The notes beneath the pieces are model-generated. The model had not been told where the DNA came from and searched no databases. It was given only the letters and a program-made list of their open reading frames with translations. A program made the translations under genes and the position numbers. This document shows positions 50,185 to 59,000 of a stretch of 64,000 nucleotides of DNA, one piece after another (position 1 is the first letter of the stretch; each line of letters begins with the position of its first letter). Origin of the DNA: a bacterium (lineage in GTDB: Bacteria > Babelota > Babeliae > Babelales > Babelaceae); the NCBI GenBank assembly GCA_023428375.1, contig JAEYYR010000004.1, positions 62,001 to 126,000 of the forward strand, written 5' to 3'.

Positions 50185-50958
50185 TTACGTTAAAGATTTT
50201 AATTTTATTGCGCGCTTTTTTACGCGATTATACAAAAAATCTTGTTCGATTGAATCAAGTTGAGAGAGCGTCTTAAAGGTATTCCAACTTGTACGAATAA
50301 TGGGTAATGGATTATGACGATGTTGCCACACAAAATGGCGTGTCTTGGGATCTGCAGGACTTCCGCTACCAAAATCACCAAATTTTTTTCGGTATGAGCG
50401 ATACTGAGCGTCAGATGAAGTTTTTGCCAAGATTGATGCAGCGCCTACAATAATATGATTCTCATCGGCTTTATGTTCAGCAAGATATGAAAGTTTAAGA
50501 AGTTTGTTGCTATTAAATATAAACTTTTTTGCGCGAACTTTTGATTTGAGTTCTGAAGAGAGAAGATTATGCAGTCGTTGCTTAAAGCCTTTTTCTGACG
50601 TTTCCCAATTATCTATAATAATAGGAGATGGCATACCAAATTTTGATAATTTTTTAACAATTTTCAGAACAACCAACATTTCCCATTCATTGAGATTAAA
50701 GCTTTTATCATCAATCATAGCCGGAGTGATTTCTTCAATAACAAAGCCTGTAGCTGTTTCTTTAATGATTTGGGCAAGTTCTTCACGCTTTTTGGCAGCA
50801 ATAAGCTTGCTGTCATTCACGCCAATCTTTTTCCAGTGGTCAATCGTTGATTTGTCGGCTATGACTCCAGCCAAGAAAATACTACCGATGACAGGACATT
50901 TGGTAGCATCATCGATACCAGCAATGAGAACAGTGGTTTTTTCTGTTAATAATTCCAT
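50185..50958 (-). CDS. rnhB: Divergent archaeal-type ribonuclease HII
   Basis: A 257-residue RNase H fold protein. Archaeal/eukaryal-type RNase HII features are present: G-V-N-D-S-K-L at 46-52, I-I-I-D (D116), H-K-A-D-E-N-H (D165) followed by V-G-A-A-S-I-L-A-K, S-P-A-D-P-K-T-R and the C-terminal S-W-N-T-F-K-T. The N-terminal GxDEAGRGP motif is degenerate: G-I-D16-D17-A-T-K-C-P, so the catalytic Glu is Asp and the GRG substrate-recognition loop is lost. Activity on single ribonucleotides in DNA may be altered. No clear ribosome-binding site. Another rnhB elsewhere would imply a specialised role. Confidence 0.8.
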   Translation of the reverse strand: MELLTEKTTVLIAGIDDATKCPVIGSIFLAGVIADKSTIDHWKKIGVNDSKLIAAKKREELAQIIKETATGFVIEEITPAMIDDKSFNLNEWEMLVVLKIVKKLSKFGMPSPIIIDNWETSEKGFKQRLHNLLSSELKSKVRAKKFIFNSNKLLKLSYLAEHKADENHIIVGAASILAKTSSDAQYRSYRKKFGDFGSGSPADPKTRHFVWQHRHNPLPIIRTSWNTFKTLSQLDSIEQDFLYNRVKKRAIKLKSLT

Positions 50959-51013
50959 ATAAATTTATATTATTGCTATATTTCCACTATAAAAATTATG
51001 GCAATTTAGTCAA

Positions 51014-51532
51014 TTAAATGTCGCGAAGTTCAAAGCCATCCACTATTTGTTCGACATGCCTGTTTACATCAACATTTTCAATAATTTTTTTTATCTTACC
51101 GTTTTCAATAAGTACGGTTATTCTTTTTGGAAACATTGGGTGCCACCAGGAATAAGCCCCATACTGACGAGCAACTTTTTTTGTTGTATCTGAGAGTAAT
51201 ACAAACGGGAGATTATACTTTTGTTTGAAAACTCGATGAGTGGCTGGTGATTGATAATTAATACCAAAAATTTTTATCCCATGACGATTCAGTGATGCAT
51301 AATCTTCTGTTATGCCACAAGCTTGCTTAGTACATCCTGGAGTGTTATCTCGCGGATAAAAATACAGGACTATTCGTTGAGAGGTTTGTTCAGATAATAC
51401 ATACATTTTATTATCATCACCCATTAGTCTGAATTCTGGCGCTGGTAAACCCACTGAAATAGATTTGGTTAACAACCACGCGCACGACATAACGAGAATA
51501 AAAACGAAGACAGCTAGTATGATTGGCTTCAT
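51014..51532 (-). CDS. bcp: Membrane-anchored peroxiredoxin (Bcp/PrxQ type)
   Basis: The start at 51532 has GAAAGGTAAAATT upstream. The 172-residue protein has an N-terminal hydrophobic segment (about residues 3-21) not found in cytosolic Bcp. The thioredoxin fold carries the peroxidatic Cys67 in N-T-P-G-C-T-K-Q-A-C with resolving Cys72 five residues later, the PrxQ arrangement. Y-F-Y-P-R-D precedes it and L-S-D-T is kept. It reduces peroxides, probably at the outer face of the inner membrane. M-S-C at 15-17 is a poor lipobox. Confidence 0.9.
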   Translation of the reverse strand: MKPIILAVFVFILVMSCAWLLTKSISVGLPAPEFRLMGDDNKMYVLSEQTSQRIVLYFYPRDNTPGCTKQACGITEDYASLNRHGIKIFGINYQSPATHRVFKQKYNLPFVLLSDTTKKVARQYGAYSWWHPMFPKRITVLIENGKIKKIIENVDVNRHVEQIVDGFELRDI

Positions 51533-51649
51533 AATTTTACCTTTCGATGATATTAATTTCTTTTCAAGCATAAAATGAATCCAAAAAATTACTATTGTTG
51601 AACAGAGTTTATTTTTGCAATAATTAAGAAATATTTAACGGAGAATGCA

Positions 51650-52192
51650 ATGAGTCATTTAACAGGAAAAAAAATCGCTATCTTAGCAACCAATGGTTTT
51701 GAGCAAAGTGAACTTGCAAAACCTAAACAAGCTTTAGAAGCTGCAGGCGCTTTGGTGCACATTATTTCACCTGAAGAAAATAAAATAAAAGGTTGGAAGG
51801 GTGAATTGCATAATTGGGGTGATGAATTTACGGTTGATGTGCATTTAGATAAAGCTGATGCTGCATCATACGATATGTTGCTGTTACCAGGTGGCGTAAT
51901 AAATCCTGATATCTTGCGCATGAATGCTCAAGCAGTAGAATTTGTAAAAGAATTTGCAAAAAAGCCCATCGCAGCAATTTGTCATGGACCATGGACATTA
52001 ATTAATGCCGAACTGGTGAAAGGCAAAACAATGACGTCATGGCCATCGGTAAAAATTGATTTAATAAATGCGGGGGCATTTTGGGTTGATCAAGAAGTGG
52101 TTGTTGATGATTTATTAATCACCAGCAGAAGTCCTGAAGATATTCCGGCATTTAATGAAGCAATTATGGAAATGCTTGCTCCAGTTAATTAA
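51650..52192 (+). CDS. DJ-1/PfpI family protein
   Basis: A 180-residue class I glutamine amidotransferase-like protein of the PfpI/YhbO group. The nucleophile is Cys111 in A-A-I-C-H-G-P-W, with Glu18 in G-F-E-Q near the N-terminus and L-L-L-P-G-G at 77-82, as in the family. Members act as glyoxalases, protein deglycases or stress chaperones; older annotations say protease. AACGGAGAATGCA precedes the ATG. It is divergent from the peroxiredoxin, which would fit a shared stress response. Confidence 0.92.
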   Translation: MSHLTGKKIAILATNGFEQSELAKPKQALEAAGALVHIISPEENKIKGWKGELHNWGDEFTVDVHLDKADAASYDMLLLPGGVINPDILRMNAQAVEFVKEFAKKPIAAICHGPWTLINAELVKGKTMTSWPSVKIDLINAGAFWVDQEVVVDDLLITSRSPEDIPAFNEAIMEMLAPVN

Positions 52193-52352
52193 AAAATGCC
52201 GCAACATCAATAGAATCACTCACAATGGTCGTTTGTGTTTTGTAGCGTGTAAAGACATATTTGCAACTAAAACTGCTTTTCATTCCATCGTGTTGATTGG
52301 GGATTTTTTGGCCAATCATCACGATAGACTGGTATACCATAATTTGTGCTAA

Positions 52353-53714
52353 TCATTTAATCTCTGCGGCGATGGTGTTCTCATCAATATCAGTTATAAG
52401 ATTAAATCCGAATCTATTTACAATTTCATCAATAGAATCGTTTCTAATCCACAAGTAACCATAAGAAATTTCATTTAGGATTTTTGGATATTTTTCTCTA
52501 AAAAAATGATCACAGTGAGCTTTATGGGTTAAATTAAAGTGATGCAGGCAATGTTGAATGAGTGAACTATCAAAATATTGTTGTTTTTTTAAAAATAGAC
52601 ACCAATGGGTTTCAGGAAATAATTGAATGCGAGATTTGAGCTGTGGATTTTTTTCAATTGATGTAAGTTCCCATCCCTCCTGTATATCTTTAATCCCCGC
52701 ATGATAACATTTAAAATGTTTGGGAAGATCCATCGGTTTTTCAAAGCTCAATTGCCAAGTAAGTTTGTCCCTTCCGTATAACTGATTTAACTCACACTTA
52801 TCTTTGAAATGAGGTTGAGAAACTTTAAATAAATCGAGAAATGCCATTACAGTAAAAAATGTTAAATTCTTGATAATTAAAGTGTTTGGATTTTCGTTAT
52901 ATGAGTTGTTTCCGATTTCTCGGATAATCCATTCTGGTAACTGATCCAAGGAAAGAGAAGTATGGAGATGAGGCAATTGATTATTTCTAGTATGATTTTG
53001 ATAGGGATCAGTATTATTTAAATGATTCCAAATATAATGATTAACCCAAGGTAAGCGCGATTTATAGCGAAATGATGCATCTTCTGTAGTTCTCTGGCAA
53101 TATTCATCAAAAATAATTTTTATAAAATCTTGTTTTGATCTCCATTCTGAATTTTTTGTGCACAACTGTATTATGCCCCAAGGCGTTTCTATGGTGCCGT
53201 TTTTTTCCAATAATCGTAATCCATCGCGAATTTTTTGATCATATGAATGTAGGATAAATGGATGAATAAATAATGGACCAAAGTTGGTTTTGAGTTCTGC
53301 GTGAAAGAGTTGCAATAAGTTAAACAATCGGCGTTCGTTATTATTTTCAAAAGCTTCGGTTAATTGTCTGCGAGAGCGTTGTGTATTTAATGTTACTAAA
53401 GTTTCTATAGCGGAAATATCGAATCGGCGAGAAATTTCTCCGCATAAAATCGATGCAAATTCAGAACTGTTTATTAATCTATAAGCAAATTTATTGACTG
53501 AAGAAAATGACAGAATGGTTTTTGAAGTACAATCTAAAATCGATCCAAACCTAACAATTGAAGCATTATCATTTGAATCAATTACTTTTGATAAAATTAA
53601 TTGAATAGTGTCATCATCGAATGCCAAGAAGCCAAGCGATTGTCGGTCATTGGAATAACTATTAAAACTGATTAAATGGATTAACGAATACAAAAATATA
53701 TATATCTTTTTCAT
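52353..53714 (-). CDS. Secreted F-box-like protein, copy 1
   Basis: The start at 53714 gives a 453-residue protein with a signal peptide (MKKIYIFLYSLIHLISFNSY). After it comes a possible F-box (F-L-A-F-D-D-D-T-I-Q-L-I-L then I-L-S-F-S-S-V-N-K-F-A-Y). The rest is helical, with T-P-W-G-I, L-P-E-W and a C-terminal L-W-I-R...N-R-F-G-F...D-I-D-E-N shared in order with the gene at 54638-55900, so they are paralogs. TATAAT lies 7 bases before the ATG and no ribosome-binding site is seen, suggesting a leaderless mRNA. Confidence 0.7.
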   Translation of the reverse strand: MKKIYIFLYSLIHLISFNSYSNDRQSLGFLAFDDDTIQLILSKVIDSNDNASIVRFGSILDCTSKTILSFSSVNKFAYRLINSSEFASILCGEISRRFDISAIETLVTLNTQRSRRQLTEAFENNNERRLFNLLQLFHAELKTNFGPLFIHPFILHSYDQKIRDGLRLLEKNGTIETPWGIIQLCTKNSEWRSKQDFIKIIFDEYCQRTTEDASFRYKSRLPWVNHYIWNHLNNTDPYQNHTRNNQLPHLHTSLSLDQLPEWIIREIGNNSYNENPNTLIIKNLTFFTVMAFLDLFKVSQPHFKDKCELNQLYGRDKLTWQLSFEKPMDLPKHFKCYHAGIKDIQEGWELTSIEKNPQLKSRIQLFPETHWCLFLKKQQYFDSSLIQHCLHHFNLTHKAHCDHFFREKYPKILNEISYGYLWIRNDSIDEIVNRFGFNLITDIDENTIAAEIK

Positions 53715-53720
53715 AGTGTA

Positions 53721-53748
53721 CAATTATAGGGACAATTTAATTTTTACC
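53721..53748 (-). promoter_or_regulatory. Promoter adjacent to start codon (possible leaderless mRNA)
   Basis: On the minus strand TTGGTA, 16 bases and then TATAAT end only 7 bases before the ATG at 53714. A normal start site would fall at or next to the ATG, leaving no room for a Shine-Dalgarno sequence. Confidence 0.45.
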
Positions 53749-53786
53749 AAATCACTAACGATTAATATTATAGGTAGAGATATAAA

Positions 53787-54641
53787 ATGAAGAGAATAAT
53801 AAGCTTGTATTTCCTATTATTAAAAACTTTTATTAATGGGGTTGAGCAGCTTCAAATTGGTAATCTAGCATTACCGACTTCACAGCAACCGGGTCCCGTA
53901 TTTTGCTTAGGACAAAACACCATGAACAAAGGGGATATTCAGGTATTATGTGACAGTAATATTGCCCGAATATCCAATGAAAAATTTCTAGTTATGGTCC
54001 CTGCTATGTTATGGGGTATCACGGATAATTTTTCTCTCTATTGGGGTTCTCAATATATTCGTGAACGTTTTATTAATACAAACAGATTAAAAGTTCTTGA
54101 CGGTGGTTTTTTGCAAGGCGAATACACCTGTTATACTAAAAAAACGATCACATATACCAATCAAATAACCGCTGTTGCTCATTTTGTAGCATCATCAGGA
54201 AATGTTGATCCACGTTTGCCATTGAATATCGATTCTGCAAGTTTGTTTGCTGGTTTTACGGCGAGTCATTTGGCGGTGGATTGGTATTATTACACTTCTG
54301 GTGGTGTGATTTGGTCAATCAATTCCGATAAGGAAAATAGATTTGGCGCTACGGTGTTATATCAAGGTGGTTTTGGTAGGAATATTGCGTATAAAACAGA
54401 TTCATGGCTTGCAACCGCAATGGTTGAATTATTTGGTAAATTTACAACGCGCGATTCATTGCGTGACGTCGGCGATGGCACAAGTAAAACCAATGTATTT
54501 TTTGTGGGTCCTTCGCTATGGTTTGCAACACAACGTCTTGCATTTGATTTAGGGTTTGCATTTCCTGTTACGCGTATATCAGCAAACAATCCACGTTCAA
54601 AGACGTGGATTGCTGCAGTAGATTTTCGATGGACTTTTTAA
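53787..54641 (+). CDS. Outer-membrane beta-barrel protein
   Basis: A 284-residue protein with a signal peptide (about 18 residues, ending I-N-G-V). The mature chain is a series of amphipathic strands with abundant Trp and Tyr (L-Y-W-G-S-Q-Y, V-D-W-Y-Y-Y-T-S-G-G-V-I-W, L-W-F-A-T-Q) and ends D-F-R-W-T-F, the C-terminal aromatic signature of outer-membrane barrels. By length it would have about twelve strands. Its position between two secreted F-box-like genes is suggestive. Its stop overlaps the opposite gene stop by 4 bases. Confidence 0.75.
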   Translation: MKRIISLYFLLLKTFINGVEQLQIGNLALPTSQQPGPVFCLGQNTMNKGDIQVLCDSNIARISNEKFLVMVPAMLWGITDNFSLYWGSQYIRERFINTNRLKVLDGGFLQGEYTCYTKKTITYTNQITAVAHFVASSGNVDPRLPLNIDSASLFAGFTASHLAVDWYYYTSGGVIWSINSDKENRFGATVLYQGGFGRNIAYKTDSWLATAMVELFGKFTTRDSLRDVGDGTSKTNVFFVGPSLWFATQRLAFDLGFAFPVTRISANNPRSKTWIAAVDFRWTF

Positions 54642-55900
54642 GAAACTTGATTTTCATCAATTTCAAAACCGAGGCGTTCGTTTATTTCTTGAAATCGTGC
54701 TTTGGCGATTCTGATCCATAAGCTTCCTTTGATTCTTCCTGTTCCTGGAAGAATCAAGAATGTTTCATTATCTACAGCATTGTATATGTTAAATTCGCTT
54801 GCTGATATTTTGAGTAAATGCGCTTTATTAAAATCATATGGCTTTTGTAAAAGAGAGAGATGATGTGTGTTTGTTGATTTTTGATCGGCGCAGGTCTTTT
54901 GTAGATCAAAAACAAATTCTTGATAACGAGATTGTAGATTATTAAAATCGAAAGATTCGGATAAAACGATTGAAGCATAGGATTTCTTATCAAATTGAGC
55001 ACCTAAATATTTCCAAGATTTTGCCAAAGAGATTTTAGGGCCGATAGCATTTCGTTTTAATTCCATTACATTCAATGTAATTGACTTATGTAAATATTTA
55101 AAAAGACGTCCTTCATTATGACGAAGAATGAGGCCGGTATTTTTAGCGGTTAATGCGAGTGATGTGGCCCATTCTGGTAATTCATGCAACGAAATTAATG
55201 CTTGATGAATTGAGATGAGTGGAGCTTCTTCTAATGATACGTGATGAGAGCATAGTAAGCGCCATGTTTTAGCACGAATTGGTGTTTCTCTGGGCGTGCG
55301 AGTGTTAAATTTTTCAGGGATAAACCAATGAGAAAAAACCTTTTTTTTCATTTCACATGTTAGTTTTCGATATGGATCATGAATGAAGAAAATACCCCAG
55401 GGAGTGCTAATCCAATTTTGCTTTACAGAAGACTTCTCACTTGAAAAAAGATTATAGTTTATTTCAAAGTACAATGAAGAGCATTCCTTTTTAGCACTAT
55501 TGCTCAGCGATAGTAATGTTTGAAATATTTCATATTCACCAGAATCTTCTAATACTTTAATTGCAAACTTTCGTGCGGCGGGGGTATGTACAATAAATGC
55601 CGCTTTAATAGGATCACAAGAAAATTTGTCAGTAACTCTGTGTATAAGTTTCACAGTGTTAGATGCATCATTAAAAAAATTATTTAAAAATTTATTACTG
55701 AGTTGTAGAGCATGAATGCCATGGGGTTGTGAAGGAATATATAAATTGCTCGCAGTATTGGCAATTGTGTGTGCCCCAATTGAAGCAATAATATCTGGAG
55801 GTAATGTTATAAGAGATAGGGAAGAAACATTATTATTATTTTCTTGCGCTTGTATCAGACACATGCAATGAATAAATAATGCAATATACAGAAGGATCAT
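54638..55900 (-). CDS. Secreted F-box-like protein, copy 2
   Basis: A 420-residue protein with a signal peptide (MILLYIALFIHCMCLIQAQ). Residues 30-75 match an F-box pattern better than copy 1: L-I-T-L-P-P-D-I-I-A-S-I then L-Q-L-S-N-K-F-L-N-N-F-F. It shares T-P-W-G-I, S-L-H-E-L-P-E-W and the C-terminal L-W-I-R...E-R-L-G-F-E-I-D-E-N with the gene at 52353. Eukaryotic F-box proteins dock substrates on SCF ubiquitin ligases; a host-directed role is inferred. GGAAAAGT precedes the ATG. Confidence 0.7.
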   Translation of the reverse strand: MILLYIALFIHCMCLIQAQENNNNVSSLSLITLPPDIIASIGAHTIANTASNLYIPSQPHGIHALQLSNKFLNNFFNDASNTVKLIHRVTDKFSCDPIKAAFIVHTPAARKFAIKVLEDSGEYEIFQTLLSLSNSAKKECSSLYFEINYNLFSSEKSSVKQNWISTPWGIFFIHDPYRKLTCEMKKKVFSHWFIPEKFNTRTPRETPIRAKTWRLLCSHHVSLEEAPLISIHQALISLHELPEWATSLALTAKNTGLILRHNEGRLFKYLHKSITLNVMELKRNAIGPKISLAKSWKYLGAQFDKKSYASIVLSESFDFNNLQSRYQEFVFDLQKTCADQKSTNTHHLSLLQKPYDFNKAHLLKISASEFNIYNAVDNETFLILPGTGRIKGSLWIRIAKARFQEINERLGFEIDENQVS

Positions 55901-55954
55901 ACTTTTCCTTTAGCTATTCATTTTTATTCACTATATACCATTTAATTTTCTTAT

Positions 55955-55994
55955 AAAAAACAAGGTCTCAGTTTAAATGAGACCTTGTTTTTTT
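55955..55994. terminator. Terminator of the giant repeat protein gene
   Basis: An ACAAGGTCTCA / TGAGACCTTGT stem with a GTTTAAA loop is flanked by A and T runs on both sides. It lies 8 bases beyond the stop of the minus-strand gene. Confidence 0.9.
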
Positions 55995-56001
55995 AATTTG
56001 A

Positions 56002-59000
56002 TTATCCTCTGCCAAAACGATACCAGCTGTTACTGGTTGAGAAATAAATATACGTTACAGAAGTACCGCCTGTCCCTGCCGCAAATGCACCGGGATTTAA
56101 TGCGGCTATTGTATTAACCATCGATGCACCGTTTCCGTTATAGGATAAGTTAACGGTGTTGGTTGTGCCCAATGCGATAGTTAATAATTGTCCGTTAGTA
56201 GGGGTGCCCGGCATAACCACTGTTAAGTTAATATTAGTGGTATTGGTAAGTAACAATATTGACGTAGTGTTATTAATATTTACTGTCGAACCACTTGTAG
56301 GAGCAACCGCTTGAATAGCTTGATTACAGGTAATATTACCAAGTATTAATGGGAGAACCGTATTTATTGATGTCGTACTAATTCTCATTCTTTCTACACC
56401 ATTAGTGTCAAAAGAAATTGTATTTGCTGTTGCAGCAGACAGTCCTGTATTTGTGCTGCCCGTAAATTGTAGTGATGGTGCAGCTGCAGAACCTGCTGGT
56501 AATGTTAAAGTACCGGTCATCGTGTCACCAGCTTTTAAGACGTTGAGCGAAGCGCTGCCCGTGATATTTCCCGATATATTTCCTGAACCATCACGAAGTA
56601 CAATAGTCGATGCGGTGTTAGCGGTAGTTGCAGTTGTAGCAGAGTTTGCAACTTTACCTGCGGTAGATATTGTGGCTAACTTGGTATCAGCAATGGCAGC
56701 GCTTGCGTTTATGTCAGCGTTGACGATCGAGTTAGTGAGATTCAATTTGGAATATGCAATTGCTGCGGCAGCATCAACATCGGCGTTCACAATCAAAGAG
56801 CTGCTTAATACACCACTGGAACTATTGTGTACAACGCCAGCAGTTGGTGTTAGTGAACTCATAGTAATCGTTCCTGTACCATTAATACTCATTCTTTCCA
56901 CACCGTTTGTATCAAATGATAAGGTGTTTGCCGTTGCAGCGGAGAAACCAGTGTTAGTGCTTCCCGCAAATTGTATTGATGGAGATGCCGCGCTTCCTGC
57001 ATTTGCTATTATATTACCCGTTATATTTCCAGGAATATTACCGGAGCCATCGCGTAACACAATCGTGTTTGGTGTATTTGATGTTGTCGCCGTGGTTGCA
57101 GAATTAGCAACTTTTCCTGCCGTAGAAATTGTTGCTAATTTGGTATCCGCTATTGCAGCGCTTGCATTTATATCTGCATTTACAATAGAGTTTGTTAGAT
57201 TCAATTTTGAATAAGCAATGGCTGCACTCGTGCTAATATCATTGTTAACAATCGAATTGCTTAAATTGAGCTTTGAGTATGCAATAGCTGCTGATGGAGA
57301 GATATCAGCATTAATAATGAGTGAACTTGTGAGTAAGCCTGAGGAGTCATTATGCACTATTCCTGCAGAGGTGAATCCATTTATAGTTATGCCACCAGAT
57401 CCGTTAATATTCATACGTTCTATGCCATTGGTATCAAATGAGAGAGTATTTGCCGTTGCAGCCGAAAAGCCTGTATTAGTGCTGCCAGCAAATTGAATGG
57501 ACGGTGATGCCGCACTACCAGCATTGGCAATAATATTACCTGTTAAAGTCCCGGGGATATTTCCTGAACTATCACGTAATACAATAGTATTTGGTGTATT
57601 AGAGGTTGTAGCAGTAGTTGCACTATTTGCTACTTTACCTGCGGTTGTAATAGTTGCTAATTTATTGTCAGTTATTGCTGCGCTTGTGCTAATGTCTGCA
57701 TTAACAATTGATCCCGTTAAATTTAACTTAGAATATGCAATCGCTGCAGCGGTATTAATATCACTATTTACTATCGAGTTTGCTAAATTAAGTTTTGAAT
57801 AGGCTATGGCTGCAGATGGAGAAACGTCCGCGTTAACAATTAATGATGAAGATAATAAACCAGTACCATCATTATGTACTACGCCTGATGGGGTGAGACT
57901 TGGTATTGTTACACCGCTACTATTCATGCTCATACGATTTACACCATTCGTGCTAAATGATAATAAATTAGCAGCTGGGGCGGAAATACCAGTATTGGTA
58001 CTTCCCGTAAATTGCAATGAAGGTACTGCTGCAGAGCCTGCAGGCAAGGTTAAGTTTCCAGTCATTGTATCTCCCGATCTGGAAACTTTATTATTCAATT
58101 GTGTTTGGATTGGTGAGGTAACACCAGTTAAATAACCCAATTCTGTATCGGTTGTCGTACTTGAGGCAAGTTGATTTGATGAATTAGTAATAACTACACG
58201 ATCTGGCGTTAAAGCTCCAACGATTAAGTTTCCATCGGTTTGTAATACACCTGCAGAGTTACGGTAAAGGTTTGTATCTCCAGCCCATAGTAATTTTGCA
58301 ACCGTATTTGTTGGAAGTGGTGAATTGGTTGCAAGGGGGAATTCGACTTGGTTATCAAATCCATTAAGTTGCATTACCGTATTTGAAGCGCGAGCGGCTT
58401 GACCTGAAGTATCGTTATTTGAATAATTGAAGTCTAAATTTGCTGATGTTGCAATTTTGTTGATTGCCCATCCCCTAGTATTATCCCCATTGCCCACATT
58501 TCCTGCATCGGAGATAAGGCTAATGCCCGCAACATTTGAACGACTTCCTGTAACTACATAATGATATGCATCGTTACTTGCAGCTTCAACTGCGGTTACC
58601 GTAGGGTCAGCATTCAAATTCTGATACACCGTTCCTTTATTTCCATAATAATTAGATGAATAACGAAGGCTTGGTAAATTGGTTTGACCATTTAAAATTT
58701 GGAACAAGGTTTGATTACTATCAGTGTCATTACCTATGGTTAATGAATCATTATTACCACTATCAAAACCAGCAAAATTTACATTTGTTGCATTGGCGAT
58801 CGAAATCAAGGTTGGATCAAAAATACCACCAACAAATCGTAAGGTAGAGGTGCCCACTTGAGTTATATGATTGGTGGAATTAACAATAGTGGTAGAATTG
58901 GCATGGATAGCAGTAGTTGCGGTGTCACCTGATGTGCCACTTTGAATACCTACTGCGGTATTTTGAATTATAGATGAATCAATTAATATTGTGCCTGCAG

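Noticed and set aside
56405..58135. Long plus-strand open frames inside the giant gene
   Set aside because: Repetitive coding DNA keeps antisense frames open. The products are Val/Ala/Leu-rich shadows of the repeats with no start signals.
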